Shown here: positions 1 through 12,203 of the stretch, piece by piece
Numbering within the stretch: position 1 is the stretch's first letter
Layout of the letters: each line of letters opens with the position of its first letter
DNA from: Burkholderiaceae bacterium
GTDB lineage: Bacteria; Pseudomonadota; Gammaproteobacteria; Burkholderiales; Burkholderiaceae_C
DNA: 19,087 nt
Direction of reading: 5' to 3'
Assembly: GCA_025458585.1 (NCBI GenBank)
Contig: JALOSD010000030.1
Span: 1 to 19,087, forward strand
The notes under the pieces: model-generated
Told to the model about the DNA's origin: nothing
What the model saw: only the letters and a program-made list of their open reading frames with translations
Databases searched by the model: none
Position numbers and translations under genes: made by a program

Positions 1-2891
<2,891 letters not shown>

Positions 2892-3036
2892 GCGCGGCGG
2901 CGAAAGGGCAATCGATCATCATAACGACGCCGCCCGGCGCGGCGACCCCGCCCCGAGGCCGGGCCGCGGGCGGGCTGCCCCGAAACCGTCGACAATATCG
3001 ATCCATGCGCATCCAGATATGGTTTAGGAGCCCGGC

Positions 3037-4074
3037 ATGAGCCCGCCTTCGCCTTCGCGCCGCCGCTGGCTGATCGGCGGCGCTGCCGTCGCCGGCGTCG
3101 CCGCGCTCGACCTGCTGCCCGGCGAGCCGCTCTGGACGGTCGCGCGAGCCGCCGACGACTTCAAGGACTTCTTCGAGGGTCCTCCCGTCAAGGACTATCC
3201 GCTGCGCCAGATCAGCAAGCGCGTGTGGATGGTGTGGTCGCCCGACGGCTTCCCGACGCCCGAGAACCAGGGGATGATGTCGAACGTCGTCTTCGTCGTC
3301 ACGCGCGACGGCGTCGTCGTGCTCGACAGCGGCAGCTCGCTGCAGATCGGCCAGATGGCGATCCGGCGCATCAGGACGGTGACCGACAAGCCGGTGGTCG
3401 CCGTCTTCAACTCGCACTATCACGGCGACCACTGGCTCGGCAACCACGCCTTTCGCGACGCGTTCGGCGCTTCGCTGCCGATCTACGCCCTGCCCGAGTG
3501 CATCAGCGAGATCGCCGGCGTGCAGGGCAACCTGTGGCGCTCGCTGCTCGAGCGCTGGACCAACGGCGCGACGATCGGCACCAAGGTCGTCGTGCCGGAC
3601 CGGCCGGTGGCGCATGGCCAGGAGCTGCGCTTCGGCGACACGACGCTGCGGCTGCACCACTACGGCGTCGCGCACACGCCGTGCGACCTGTCGGTCGAGG
3701 TCGTCGAGGACGGCGTGACCTACGTCGGCGACGTCGCGATGCACCGCCGCATCGCGAACATGGACGACGGCAGCTACGTCGGCACGTTCCGCTATTTCGA
3801 CGCGCTCGAAGCGAACGCGAAGAGCAAGGTCTGGGTGCCCGGCCACGGCGACGCCGGGCCGAACCTGCTGCGCGAGAACCGCGAGCTGTTCGAGGGCATC
3901 TACCGGCCCTGCGAGCAGGCGATCAAGGACGGCGTCGAGCTCGAGCGGGCGAAGGCGCTCGTGCTCGCCGACCCGCGGGTGCAGAAGTACGCCGCCGTCA
4001 CGCAGGGCTTCGAGTCGAACATCGGCAAGTACACGAGCATCGCGTACCTGGAAGCCGAGAAGGAAGCTTTCTAG
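3037..4074 (+). CDS. Tat-exported MBL-fold metallo-hydrolase (SoxH-like)
   Basis: A 345-aa metallo-beta-lactamase-fold protein. Zinc-ligand motifs are complete: HYHGDH at residues 127-132, His213 (GVAHTP), Asp232 (VGDVAM) and His270 (VPGHGD). The N terminus has a twin-arginine signal (SRRRWLIGG, then a hydrophobic stretch) with a likely cleavage after ARA near residue 38, so the enzyme should fold in the cytoplasm and work in the periplasm. The start is supported by a Shine-Dalgarno-like AGGAG 8-12 bases upstream. Related periplasmic MBL proteins include SoxH and the zinc hydrolases of quinoprotein relay systems, but the substrate cannot be read from sequence. The gene stands alone, divergent from uvrA and convergent with recQ. 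Family assignment is firm; function is unknown. Confidence 0.9.
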   Translation: MSPPSPSRRRWLIGGAAVAGVAALDLLPGEPLWTVARAADDFKDFFEGPPVKDYPLRQISKRVWMVWSPDGFPTPENQGMMSNVVFVVTRDGVVVLDSGSSLQIGQMAIRRIRTVTDKPVVAVFNSHYHGDHWLGNHAFRDAFGASLPIYALPECISEIAGVQGNLWRSLLERWTNGATIGTKVVVPDRPVAHGQELRFGDTTLRLHHYGVAHTPCDLSVEVVEDGVTYVGDVAMHRRIANMDDGSYVGTFRYFDALEANAKSKVWVPGHGDAGPNLLRENRELFEGIYRPCEQAIKDGVELERAKALVLADPRVQKYAAVTQGFESNIGKYTSIAYLEAEKEAF

Positions 4075-4100
4075 GGCGGTGCACGACGCGGCGGCCGCCC

Positions 4101-4112
4101 GTCAGTCGCCCG

Positions 4113-4122
<10 letters not shown>
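4101..4122. repeat. Tandem 11-bp duplication at the recQ 3' end
   Basis: GTCAGTCGCCC occurs twice head to tail (4101-4111 and 4112-4122), each copy carrying a potential stop codon for minus-strand reading. The recQ stop used here is in the copy nearer the gene. It lies in the 38-bp gap between the convergent MBL and recQ genes and looks like a simple slippage duplication. Confidence 0.8.
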
Positions 4123-6032
<1,910 letters not shown>

Positions 6033-6067
6033 GTTACGGGCTCGCCCCTATTCGCCGGAGCCCGCCG

Positions 6068-6553
6068 ATGAGTGATGCCGCCGCCCTGCGCTCGCGCCTG
6101 ATGCGCAACGTCGACGAGGTCGACCTGCAGCGCCAGCGGCGCGAGCCGCTGTACGACACGCGTTGCGGCGGCGTGTCCGACGGCACGGCGGCGCGCAAGC
6201 TCGGCGCCGGCTATGACGTGCTCGAACCTGGCAAGCGCGCCTGCCCCTATCACTACCACCTGGCGCAGGAGGAGATGTTCGTGATCCTCGACGGCGAAGG
6301 CACCCTGCGCGTGGCCGGGGAGCTGCTGCCGGTGCGCACGGGCGACGTGATCTTCGTGCCGCCCGGGGCCGAGTACCCGCACCAGCTGATCAACACGTCG
6401 GACGGCCCGCTGCGCTACCTGTCGATCAGCACGCAGGAGCGCCCCGAAGTCTGCGTCTACCCCGACTCGGGCAAGGTCGCCGCCTACGCCGACGGTCACC
6501 GGTTGGTCCAGCGTCCCGACGCCAACCTCGACTATTGGGACGGTGAACCCTGA
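6068..6553 (+). CDS. Cupin-domain protein
   Basis: A 161-aa single-domain cupin. The beta-barrel metal site is recognisable: H62-Y-H64 with E68/E69 in cupin motif 1 (PYHYHLAQEEMFVILDGEG), and the second motif GDVIFVPPGAEYPHQ with His105. Many such proteins bind Fe or Mn and act as isomerases, dioxygenases or small-ligand sensors; the reaction cannot be told here. The start has a GGAG ribosome binding site eight bases upstream. The gene is divergent from recQ, and its last 22 bases overlap the end of the convergent ClC gene, so the two transcripts are complementary at their 3' ends. Confidence 0.85.
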   Translation: MSDAAALRSRLMRNVDEVDLQRQRREPLYDTRCGGVSDGTAARKLGAGYDVLEPGKRACPYHYHLAQEEMFVILDGEGTLRVAGELLPVRTGDVIFVPPGAEYPHQLINTSDGPLRYLSISTQERPEVCVYPDSGKVAAYADGHRLVQRPDANLDYWDGEP

Positions 6554-7920
6554 ACAGTCGGTCGCGGCACCAGCAGCGCCGCGAGCTCGAGATACATCGG
6601 CCGCGTCAGCAGCCGCGCGACGCCGCTGGCCAGCAACGCGGTGGCCATCAGGCTGAGCACCATCGCGTGGCCGGCGACCATCTCCATCACGATGATGAAC
6701 GCCGTGATGGGCCCCTGCGTCGTGGCGGCGAGGAAGCCGACCATGCCGAGCGCGATCAGCGGGATCGCGCGCTCGGCGCCGACGCCGGTCAGCAACGCGA
6801 TGTCGTGGCCGATGCCGGCGCCGATCGCCAGCGACGGCGCGAACACGCCGGCCGGCACGCCGGTCCACGCCGACAGCCACGTGGCGCAGAACTTCAGCAG
6901 CGTGTAGACGGCGGGCACGTCGCCCTGGCCTTCGAGCAGCGCGCGCGTCGTCGCCGCGCCGGCGCCGGCCGTCGCGCCGTTCGTCACCAGCCCGATCACG
7001 GCGACGCCGAACGCGCAGCCGGCGGCGAAGCGCAGCGGGTGCTCGCGCCGCCAGCGGCTGAAGCGGTCGGGCAGGCCCTGCATCGAGACCACGATCAGGC
7101 GCGAGAACAGCCCGCCCGCGAGGCCCGCGACGACGGCGACGAGCAGCCCGGGGCCGAACAGGCCCCAGTCGAGCTGCTGCACCGCGAGCCGCCCGAAGTA
7201 GGTGACGTTGCCGAAGAACGCCACCGCGACCAGGCCCGCGGTGACGATGGCGATGATGACGAGCGAGCTGTGCGTCAGATTGCGCCGGCGCGACAGCTGC
7301 TCGAGCGCGAAGATGATCCCGCCCAGCGGCGTGTTGAACGCCGCCGCGATGCCTGCCGCCGCGCCGGCGACCATCAGGTCGTGCGCGTCGATGCCGGCGT
7401 TCGGCGACAGCCAGCGCCGCGCGTGCAGCATCACGCCGGCGCCGACCTGCACCGTCGGTCCCTCGCGGCCGATCGACAGCCCGGCGAGCAGGCCGCCCGA
7501 GACGAGCCAGATCTTGTGCAGCGACACGCGCAGCGACACCAGCCAGCCGCGGCGCTTGTCGTCGACGGCGTCGTCGAGCGCGGCGACGACCTGCGGAATG
7601 CCCGAGCCCATTGCCGCCGGCGCGATGCGGCGCGTGATCCACAGCACCGCCACCGTCAGCGCCGGCGTCCACGCGAGCGCGATCCACGGGCCCCAGCCGC
7701 CGAGCGGCCCGTCGCCGCTTCGACCGTGGTCGTACGCCTCGCTCGCCGCCTCCGACAGCAGCGTGAAGCCGACGACGACCAGGCCGGTGGCGACCGCGTA
7801 GGCGAGCACGATCGCGCGGTCGACCCACTGCCGACCCGCGACCAGCTCCTGCCGCAGGTTGCGCCAGAAGTCCGGCGGCGGCCCCGTGAGGGGACGGTCC
7901 TCGGGCTCGGGCGGATTCAT
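6532..7920 (-). CDS. ClC-family chloride transporter
   Basis: A 462-aa integral membrane protein of the ClC family. All chloride-selectivity motifs are present: GSGIP at residues 105-109, GREGP at 151-155 with the external gating glutamate Glu153, and GVFAP at 358-362. The position equivalent to the internal proton glutamate of the E. coli exchanger (Glu203) is Gln208, preceded by Glu207, which may alter or abolish proton coupling. No C-terminal CBS domains are present. I chose the start at 7918-7920 (MNPPEPED) because GGGAGGT lies immediately upstream. A longer open frame continues to 8049 but would run into ssb and adds sequence unlike the family. The gene is convergent with the cupin gene. 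Confidence 0.93.
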   Translation of the reverse strand: MNPPEPEDRPLTGPPPDFWRNLRQELVAGRQWVDRAIVLAYAVATGLVVVGFTLLSEAASEAYDHGRSGDGPLGGWGPWIALAWTPALTVAVLWITRRIAPAAMGSGIPQVVAALDDAVDDKRRGWLVSLRVSLHKIWLVSGGLLAGLSIGREGPTVQVGAGVMLHARRWLSPNAGIDAHDLMVAGAAAGIAAAFNTPLGGIIFALEQLSRRRNLTHSSLVIIAIVTAGLVAVAFFGNVTYFGRLAVQQLDWGLFGPGLLVAVVAGLAGGLFSRLIVVSMQGLPDRFSRWRREHPLRFAAGCAFGVAVIGLVTNGATAGAGAATTRALLEGQGDVPAVYTLLKFCATWLSAWTGVPAGVFAPSLAIGAGIGHDIALLTGVGAERAIPLIALGMVGFLAATTQGPITAFIIVMEMVAGHAMVLSLMATALLASGVARLLTRPMYLELAALLVPRPTVQGSPSQ

Positions 7921-8005
7921 GACCTCCCACGTTAGCAGGGTGCGGCGCGCGCGGCACGCTGCGGCACAATGACTTCCACCCCACCCGCCCGCGCCGGAGG
8001 CACCC

Positions 8006-8482
8006 ATGGCCAGCGTCAACAAAGTCATCCTGATCGGCAACCTCGGCAAGGATCCCGAGGTGCGCTACACGCCCAGCGGCGCCGCCGTGTGCAACCTGCG
8101 GCTGGCGACGACGCGCCAGTGGAAGAACCGCGACTCCGGCGAGCGTCAGGAGGAGACCGAGTGGCACTCGGTCGTGCTCTACGACCGCCAAGCCGAGATC
8201 GCCGGCGAGTACCTGAAGAAGGGCCGCCCGGTGTACATCGAGGGGCGCCTGAAGACGCGCAAGTGGCAGGACAAGGACGGCAACGACCGCTACACGACCG
8301 AAGTCGTCGCCGAGACGATGCAGCTGCTCGGCGGCCGCGAGGGCATGGGCAGTCCCGACGACACCGCGGGCGGTGGCGCGCCGGCGCGCAGCGCTCCGCC
8401 AGCGCGGCCGGCACCGTCGAAGCCCGCGCCGCAGAAGTCGTCGACCGGCTTCGACGACATGGACGACGACATCCCGTTCTGA
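8006..8482 (+). CDS. ssb: Single-stranded DNA-binding protein SSB
   Basis: A 158-aa bacterial SSB acting as a tetramer at replication forks and repair sites. The OB fold spans about residues 1-110 (MASVNKVILIGNLGKDPEVR at the start, with the conserved WHSVVLYDRQAEIAGEYLKKG core). It is followed by a short Pro/Ala/Ser-rich disordered linker and the acidic partner-binding tip ending DDDIPF. The ribosome binding site CCGGAGG sits seven bases before the ATG. It is transcribed alone, divergent from the ClC gene and followed by the tusA promoter region. Confidence 0.97.
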   Translation: MASVNKVILIGNLGKDPEVRYTPSGAAVCNLRLATTRQWKNRDSGERQEETEWHSVVLYDRQAEIAGEYLKKGRPVYIEGRLKTRKWQDKDGNDRYTTEVVAETMQLLGGREGMGSPDDTAGGGAPARSAPPARPAPSKPAPQKSSTGFDDMDDDIPF

Positions 8483-8520
8483 GCCCCACGGCGGCGCTGT
8501 CGATCCGCGCGTTCCCCTCC

Positions 8521-8535
8521 TACCCAAGTGGGCTA
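8521..8535. promoter_or_regulatory. Putative operator upstream of tusA (TACCC-N5-GGCTA)
   Basis: TACCC, five bases, then GGCTA: an imperfect inverted repeat with the same half-site and 5-bp spacing as three sites in the dsrA upstream region (17093-17177). It lies in the 206-bp gap between ssb and tusA, about 155 bp before the tusA start. The recurrence at two sulfur promoters suggests a common regulator; no binding protein is known from the sequence. Confidence 0.4.
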
Positions 8536-8556
8536 TCGGCCGCCTCCCCCATGGCG

Positions 8557-8591
8557 GTAATAGACGTTTCGTCGGCCATCGAACGTAATAG
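8557..8591. repeat. Direct repeat GTAATAG x2 upstream of tusA
   Basis: GTAATAG occurs at 8557-8563 and again at 8585-8591, 28 bp apart. This is A/T-rich sequence in an otherwise GC-rich region and a plausible place for promoter elements or activator sites of the tusA operon. No clean sigma-70 -35/-10 pair can be assigned. Confidence 0.3.
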
Positions 8592-8688
8592 CCGGACCTT
8601 GGCGGCCCCGCGCCCGCACCATTGCGGCAGCGGCGCGGGTGCGCCAGCATCGAGGCGGCTCGCAGGCTGACACATTGGAGACAGACGC

Positions 8689-8916
8689 ATGAACTACGAC
8701 AAGGAATTCGACGCCTCGGGCCTCGCCTGCCCGCTGCCGATCGTCAAGACGAAGAAGTCGCTCGCCGACATGGCGTCGGGCCAGGTGCTGCGTGTCGTCG
8801 CGACCGACCCCGGCTCGGTGTGCGACATGTCCGCCTTCGCCGAGCAGACGGGCAACGCCCTGCTGTCGTCGGCCGAAGAAGGCGGCAAGTACGTCTTCTT
8901 CCTGCGCAAGGCCTGA
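8689..8916 (+). CDS. tusA: TusA-family sulfurtransferase
   Basis: A 75-aa sulfur carrier of the TusA/SirA family. The hallmark CPxP motif is CPLP at residues 14-17, with Cys14 as the persulfide-carrying residue in the context ASGLACPLPIVKTKKSL. In sulfur oxidisers TusA relays sulfane sulfur between rhodanese, DsrE2, DsrEFH and DsrC. Here it heads an operon with dsrE2 and yeeE, which supports a trafficking role over tRNA thiolation. The start follows TTGGAGA, which provides a GGAG ribosome binding site. No rhodanese gene lies next to it, unlike the rhd-tusA-dsrE2 arrangement known in Allochromatium. Confidence 0.95.
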   Translation: MNYDKEFDASGLACPLPIVKTKKSLADMASGQVLRVVATDPGSVCDMSAFAEQTGNALLSSAEEGGKYVFFLRKA

Positions 8917-8939
8917 GGCCCTTGCCGTGACGCGCATGG

Positions 8940-8956
8940 CCGCGCAAGGTGCGCGG
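8940..8956 (+). other. Intercistronic hairpin between tusA and dsrE2
   Basis: CCGCGCA and TGCGCGG form perfect 7-bp arms around a 3-base AGG loop. A weaker second inverted repeat (GACGG/CCGTC, 8960-8976) follows. There is no T-run, so termination is unlikely; transcript stabilisation or differential expression of the short tusA message is more plausible. Confidence 0.45.
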
Positions 8957-9004
8957 TCGGACGGCGTTCGCCCGTCGCGCCCCTGAACCGCAACCGGAGC
9001 ACCG

Positions 9005-9475
9005 ATGGCCACGAAGAAAATGGCGATCATCGCCACCAAGGGCACCCTCGACTGGGCGTACCCGCCGCTGATCCTGTCGTCGACCGCGGCCTCGCTCGGC
9101 TGGGACGTGCAGATCTTCTTCACCTTCTACGGCCTGCAGCTGCTGCGCAAGGACCTCAGCGGCATCAAGATCAGCCCGCTCGCGAACCCGGCGATGCCGA
9201 TGCCGGTGCCGATGCCCGTGCTCGTGCAGGTGCTGCCGGGCATGGAGTCGATGGCGACGATGATGATGAAGAACAAGATGAAGTCCAAGGGCGTCGCCTC
9301 GCTCGAGGAACTGCGCTCGCTGTGCATCGAGGCCGACGTCAAGTTCATCGCCTGCCAGATGACGGTGGACCTGTTCGAGTTCAGCAAGAGCGACTTCATC
9401 GACGGCATCGAGTACGGCGGCGCGGCGATGTTCATGAAGTTCGCCGGCGAGTCCGACGTCTGCCTGTACATCTGA
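9005..9475 (+). CDS. dsrE2: DsrE2-family sulfurtransferase (DsrE/DsrF/DrsH-like)
   Basis: A 156-aa DsrE/F-like protein of the DsrE2 type. The N terminus (MAIIATKGTLDWAYPPLILS) matches the family start, and the conserved paired cysteines are Cys107 and Cys117 (SLCIEADVKFIACQMT), ten residues apart; Cys153 is near the end. The central stretch 63-95 is unusually rich in Met and Pro. In sulfur oxidisers DsrE2 is encoded beside tusA and takes part in cytoplasmic sulfane-sulfur transfer, probably at the membrane. The ribosome binding site CGGAG precedes the ATG. It sits between tusA and the YeeE transporter in one operon, so it could accept sulfur at the inner face of the transporter and pass it to TusA; that last step is inference. 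Confidence 0.88.
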   Translation: MATKKMAIIATKGTLDWAYPPLILSSTAASLGWDVQIFFTFYGLQLLRKDLSGIKISPLANPAMPMPVPMPVLVQVLPGMESMATMMMKNKMKSKGVASLEELRSLCIEADVKFIACQMTVDLFEFSKSDFIDGIEYGGAAMFMKFAGESDVCLYI

Positions 9476-9491
9476 GCGCAAGGACGCAGCG

Positions 9492-10613
9492 ATGGACGAA
9501 GCGGCACGCGACCTGAGCAGCCTCGTCGTCGGCGGCGGCCTCGCGCTGGGCTTCGTGTTCGGCGCGATCGCCAACCGCGCGAACTTCTGCACGATGGGCG
9601 CGGTGTCCGACGTCGTCAACATGGGCCACTGGGGGCGCATGCGCATGTGGCTGCTCGCGATCGCGGTCGCGATCATCGGCGCCAACCTGCTGTTCCATGC
9701 CGGGCTGATCGACCTGACGAAGAGCATCTACCAGCGCCCTTCGCTCAACTGGCTGTCGCTGCTGCTCGGCGGCGTCGTGTTCGGCGTCGGCATGTCGCTC
9801 GCCGGCGGCTGCGCGAACAAGAACCTGATCCGCGTCGGCGGCGGCAGCGTGCGCGCGCTCGTCGTGCTGACCTTCCTCGGCATCTCGGCCTACATGACGC
9901 TCAAGGGCCTGTTCGGCCAGTGGCGTGCGAGCTTCCTCGACCCGGTGTCGATCGACCTCGGCAAGATGGGCATGGCCGACCAGAGCCTCGCGTCGGTCGT
10001 CGGCAAGGCCACCGGCCTCGACACCGGCACCGCGCTGATGGTGACGCTGTGGGTCGTCGGCCTCGCGCTCGTGGCGTTCGTGTTCAAGGACAAGCGCTTC
10101 CGCGCCAACGCGACGCAGTGGAGCGCCGGCATCGTGCTCGGCGCGATCGTCGCCGCCGGCTGGTACCTGACGGGTCACCTGGGCTTCGGCGAGAACCCCG
10201 AGACGCTGGAAGAGGTGTTCTTCGCCACCAACACGCGCACGCTCGAGTCGATGAGCTTCGTCGCACCGACCGCGTTCGGGCTCGAGCTGCTGATGCTGTG
10301 GACCGACAAGTCGCTGCGCGTGAGCTTCGGCATCGCGACGGCGCTCGGCGTCGTCCTCGGCTCGCTCGCGTGGGCGCTGAAGGCGAAGACGTTCCGCTGG
10401 GAGGGCTTCGCGTCGTTCGACGACCTGCGCAACCAGCTGATCGGCGCCGTGCTGATGGGCTTCGGCGGCGTCACGGCGATGGGCTGCACCGTCGGCCAAG
10501 GCATGACCGGCGTGTCGACGCTCGCGATCGGCTCGTTCCTCGCGCTCGCGGGCATCATCGTCGGCTCGGCGGCGACGCTGAAGTACATCACCTGGCGCGC
10601 CGAGCGCGATTGA
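9492..10613 (+). CDS. YeeE/YedE-family sulfur-compound transporter
   Basis: A 373-aa polytopic membrane protein of the YeeE/YedE (thiosulfate transporter) family, with about nine hydrophobic segments and internal two-fold character. The three conserved cysteine contexts thought to pass thiosulfate through the membrane are all present: Cys33 (NRANFCTMGA), Cys107 (SLAGGCANKNLIRVGGGS) and Cys332 (AMGCTVGQGMTGVSTLAIGS). The start has AAGGA eight bases upstream, and the gene follows dsrE2 by 16 bp. In Spirochaeta and Escherichia homologues the protein imports thiosulfate and works with TusA-like proteins, which fits this operon. It probably brings thiosulfate or a related sulfane donor into the cytoplasm for the Dsr pathway; the substrate is inferred. 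Confidence 0.9.
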   Translation: MDEAARDLSSLVVGGGLALGFVFGAIANRANFCTMGAVSDVVNMGHWGRMRMWLLAIAVAIIGANLLFHAGLIDLTKSIYQRPSLNWLSLLLGGVVFGVGMSLAGGCANKNLIRVGGGSVRALVVLTFLGISAYMTLKGLFGQWRASFLDPVSIDLGKMGMADQSLASVVGKATGLDTGTALMVTLWVVGLALVAFVFKDKRFRANATQWSAGIVLGAIVAAGWYLTGHLGFGENPETLEEVFFATNTRTLESMSFVAPTAFGLELLMLWTDKSLRVSFGIATALGVVLGSLAWALKAKTFRWEGFASFDDLRNQLIGAVLMGFGGVTAMGCTVGQGMTGVSTLAIGSFLALAGIIVGSAATLKYITWRAERD

Positions 10614-10725
10614 GCACGACGCCCGCGGCCGGCCGATCCGGCTGTGCGCCCGACACCGCGAAGGCGGCTTCCAGTCCCGGCCTGTCGAGTTTACTGGCGA
10701 GGGCCTGCCTGTGACCCGGTGAGCG

Positions 10726-10747
10726 CGGCGCGCGGTCCTGCGCGCCG
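10726..10747. terminator. Hairpin between convergent yeeE and the divergent-operon end
   Basis: CGGCGCGC and GCGCGCCG form perfect 8-bp arms around a 6-base loop, directly abutting the stop codon of the minus-strand gene and about 110 bp after yeeE. The position fits a bidirectional terminator, but no T-run flanks it. The rest of the 134-bp gap holds nothing recognisable. Confidence 0.45.
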
Positions 10748-11707
10748 TCAGGTCTCCAGCACGGCCCGTGGGCTCGACAGCAGCTCGGCGATCGCGCCGG
10801 CCGCCTCGTCGCCGCGCCCGGCGTGCAGCGCGAGCAGCTCGCGCGCAAGGCGGTCGAAGTGGTCGCGCCCGCGCTCGACGGTGGCGCGCAGCGCCTGCGC
10901 GTTGCCGCCCTGGCGCCACGCGTCGTAGGCTGCGGGCAGCGCTGGGCACAGCGCGGCACGGTGGCCGTCGAAGGTCGAGAACCAGAAGTGCAGCGCGGTC
11001 GCGTCGCCGCGCTCGAGCAGCGTCGGCAGCGTCGTCTCGAGATCGGCGACGAGGTCGCGCACCGCGCGCACCTGCAGGTCGGTGCGACGGTCGGGCAGCG
11101 CCAGCCTCATCGCCGCCCAGCCGGGTTCGAACCGCCGCGCGACGCGGTGCTCGCCGAGTTCGTGCAGCAGCAGCGTCTCGCCCTGCTCGTCGAGCATGTG
11201 CGGCAGCGCGGCGTGGAAGTCGGCGTCGAGCCCGTAGGCGGCGACGACGGCCTTGAACGCGCCGTCGGGGCGCTTGAGCGCGAAGGCCTCGAACTTCTCC
11301 CACATCCAGCGCGCGAACGACTCGCGGCGCAGCACGATCGTGCGCCCGAGCAGCGCCGCCGGCGGCGCGAACAGCCCGCGCGCGTGTTCGCGCCCGCACA
11401 CGAGCACCGTGACGCCGTCGTCGAGTTCGCGCCGCTCGAGCAGTTCGGCGAGGAAGAAGCCCGGGCGCTCGCGCCCAGCGAGCCCCGCTCCGTACGCCAG
11501 ACCGAGCGCCGCGAGCGGTTCGGCGGCGGCGTCGACGTCGAACGGGTCGAGATCCGCCGGCGCGGCGGGCAGCGGCAGGGCGACGAAGTCGCTTCCTTCA
11601 AGCCGCTCCCACTCGCGCTCACGGTGCGCGATCCACGCCCCGACGGCGTCGCGCGGCAGCGGCGCCCCCAGCGGCAGGCGCTGCTCCCAGCGGAACAGCT
11701 CGCGCAT
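10748..11707 (-). CDS. Conserved hypothetical protein, last gene of the dsr-divergent operon
   Basis: A 319-aa soluble protein I do not recognise. The start at 11705-11707 (MRELFRWEQRLPLG) was chosen because the frame upstream reads as low-complexity Arg/Ser sequence overlapping the preceding gene; no clear ribosome binding site is visible. The sequence looks alpha-helical and acidic, with several potential metal ligands, including HELGEH at 182-187 and His/Glu-rich helices around 28-36 and 165-182. It has no signal peptide or membrane segment and only two cysteines (residues 104 and 254). It follows the cysteine-rich gene by 37 bp and should be co-transcribed with it. Codon use matches real genes of the window (strong third-position GC). 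Confidence 0.75.
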   Translation of the reverse strand: MRELFRWEQRLPLGAPLPRDAVGAWIAHREREWERLEGSDFVALPLPAAPADLDPFDVDAAAEPLAALGLAYGAGLAGRERPGFFLAELLERRELDDGVTVLVCGREHARGLFAPPAALLGRTIVLRRESFARWMWEKFEAFALKRPDGAFKAVVAAYGLDADFHAALPHMLDEQGETLLLHELGEHRVARRFEPGWAAMRLALPDRRTDLQVRAVRDLVADLETTLPTLLERGDATALHFWFSTFDGHRAALCPALPAAYDAWRQGGNAQALRATVERGRDHFDRLARELLALHAGRGDEAAGAIAELLSSPRAVLET

Positions 11708-11744
11708 CTGCAGCACGGGGCAGGCGCGGCGACGCTCGACGCGT

Positions 11745-12203
11745 TCACGCTGGCGAACGGCGGCGCCGCCGCGGCTGCCAGGTGGCGAGCGCGGGCACGA
11801 TCTCGCCCCACGGCGCGTCGAGCAGGCTGCCCCAGCGCTCGTGCGCGAGGCCGACGAGGCGGTGAACATCGGGCGCCTCGGCCTGCAGCGCGTGCTGCAG
11901 CGCGAGCACGCCGCCGCACTGCAGCTGCAGCGCCTTCGCGTGCACCATCGGCGCGCCGGCGCGCGGCAGTTTCAGCGCGAACGTCGAGCGCTCGCGCAGC
12001 AGCGCGGCGAGCGTGGCGCAGTTGGTGTGCGCGACCGGCGACGCGCAGGTGACGAGGTCGCGCTCGCCGACGCTGCCGCGGCGCGCGAGCTCGCAGCCGA
12101 CCTCGCGCGTGACGATCGCCTTCGTGAACACGCAGGCGGCCGGCCCGCCGCAGCAGGCGTTCGCTGCGGCGCCGTCGCTGTCGATGGCGTCGCCGGCGTT
12201 CAA
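11745..12203 (-). CDS. Cysteine-rich conserved hypothetical protein (TTG start)
   Basis: A 152-aa protein of unknown function with seven cysteines: a CC pair at 17-18, then Cys24, Cys37, Cys53, Cys62 and Cys96 (ACCGGPAACVFTKAIVT, GCELARRG, TCASPVAHTNCATL, LQCGGV). The count and spacing suggest a metal or iron-sulfur site. The start is TTG: the TTG overlaps the stop of the upstream gene in the tetranucleotide TTGA, and a GGAGGA ribosome binding site lies four bases before it, which implies translational coupling. There is no signal peptide. The C terminus is basic (RRRRRSPA). It may be an Fe-S protein that serves a dsr-linked process; that is inference from context and cysteines only. Confidence 0.75.
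   Translation of the reverse strand: MNAGDAIDSDGAAANACCGGPAACVFTKAIVTREVGCELARRGSVGERDLVTCASPVAHTNCATLAALLRERSTFALKLPRAGAPMVHAKALQLQCGGVLALQHALQAEAPDVHRLVGLAHERWGSLLDAPWGEIVPALATWQPRRRRRSPA

Noticed and set aside
2892..3036. LexA/SOS box in the uvrA promoter
   Set aside because: No CTGT-N8-ACAG or close variant is seen; only a TATGAT-like -10 element on the minus strand.
7921..8049. N-terminal extension of the ClC gene to 8049
   Set aside because: It would overlap the start of ssb on the other strand, and a strong ribosome binding site marks the start at 7920.
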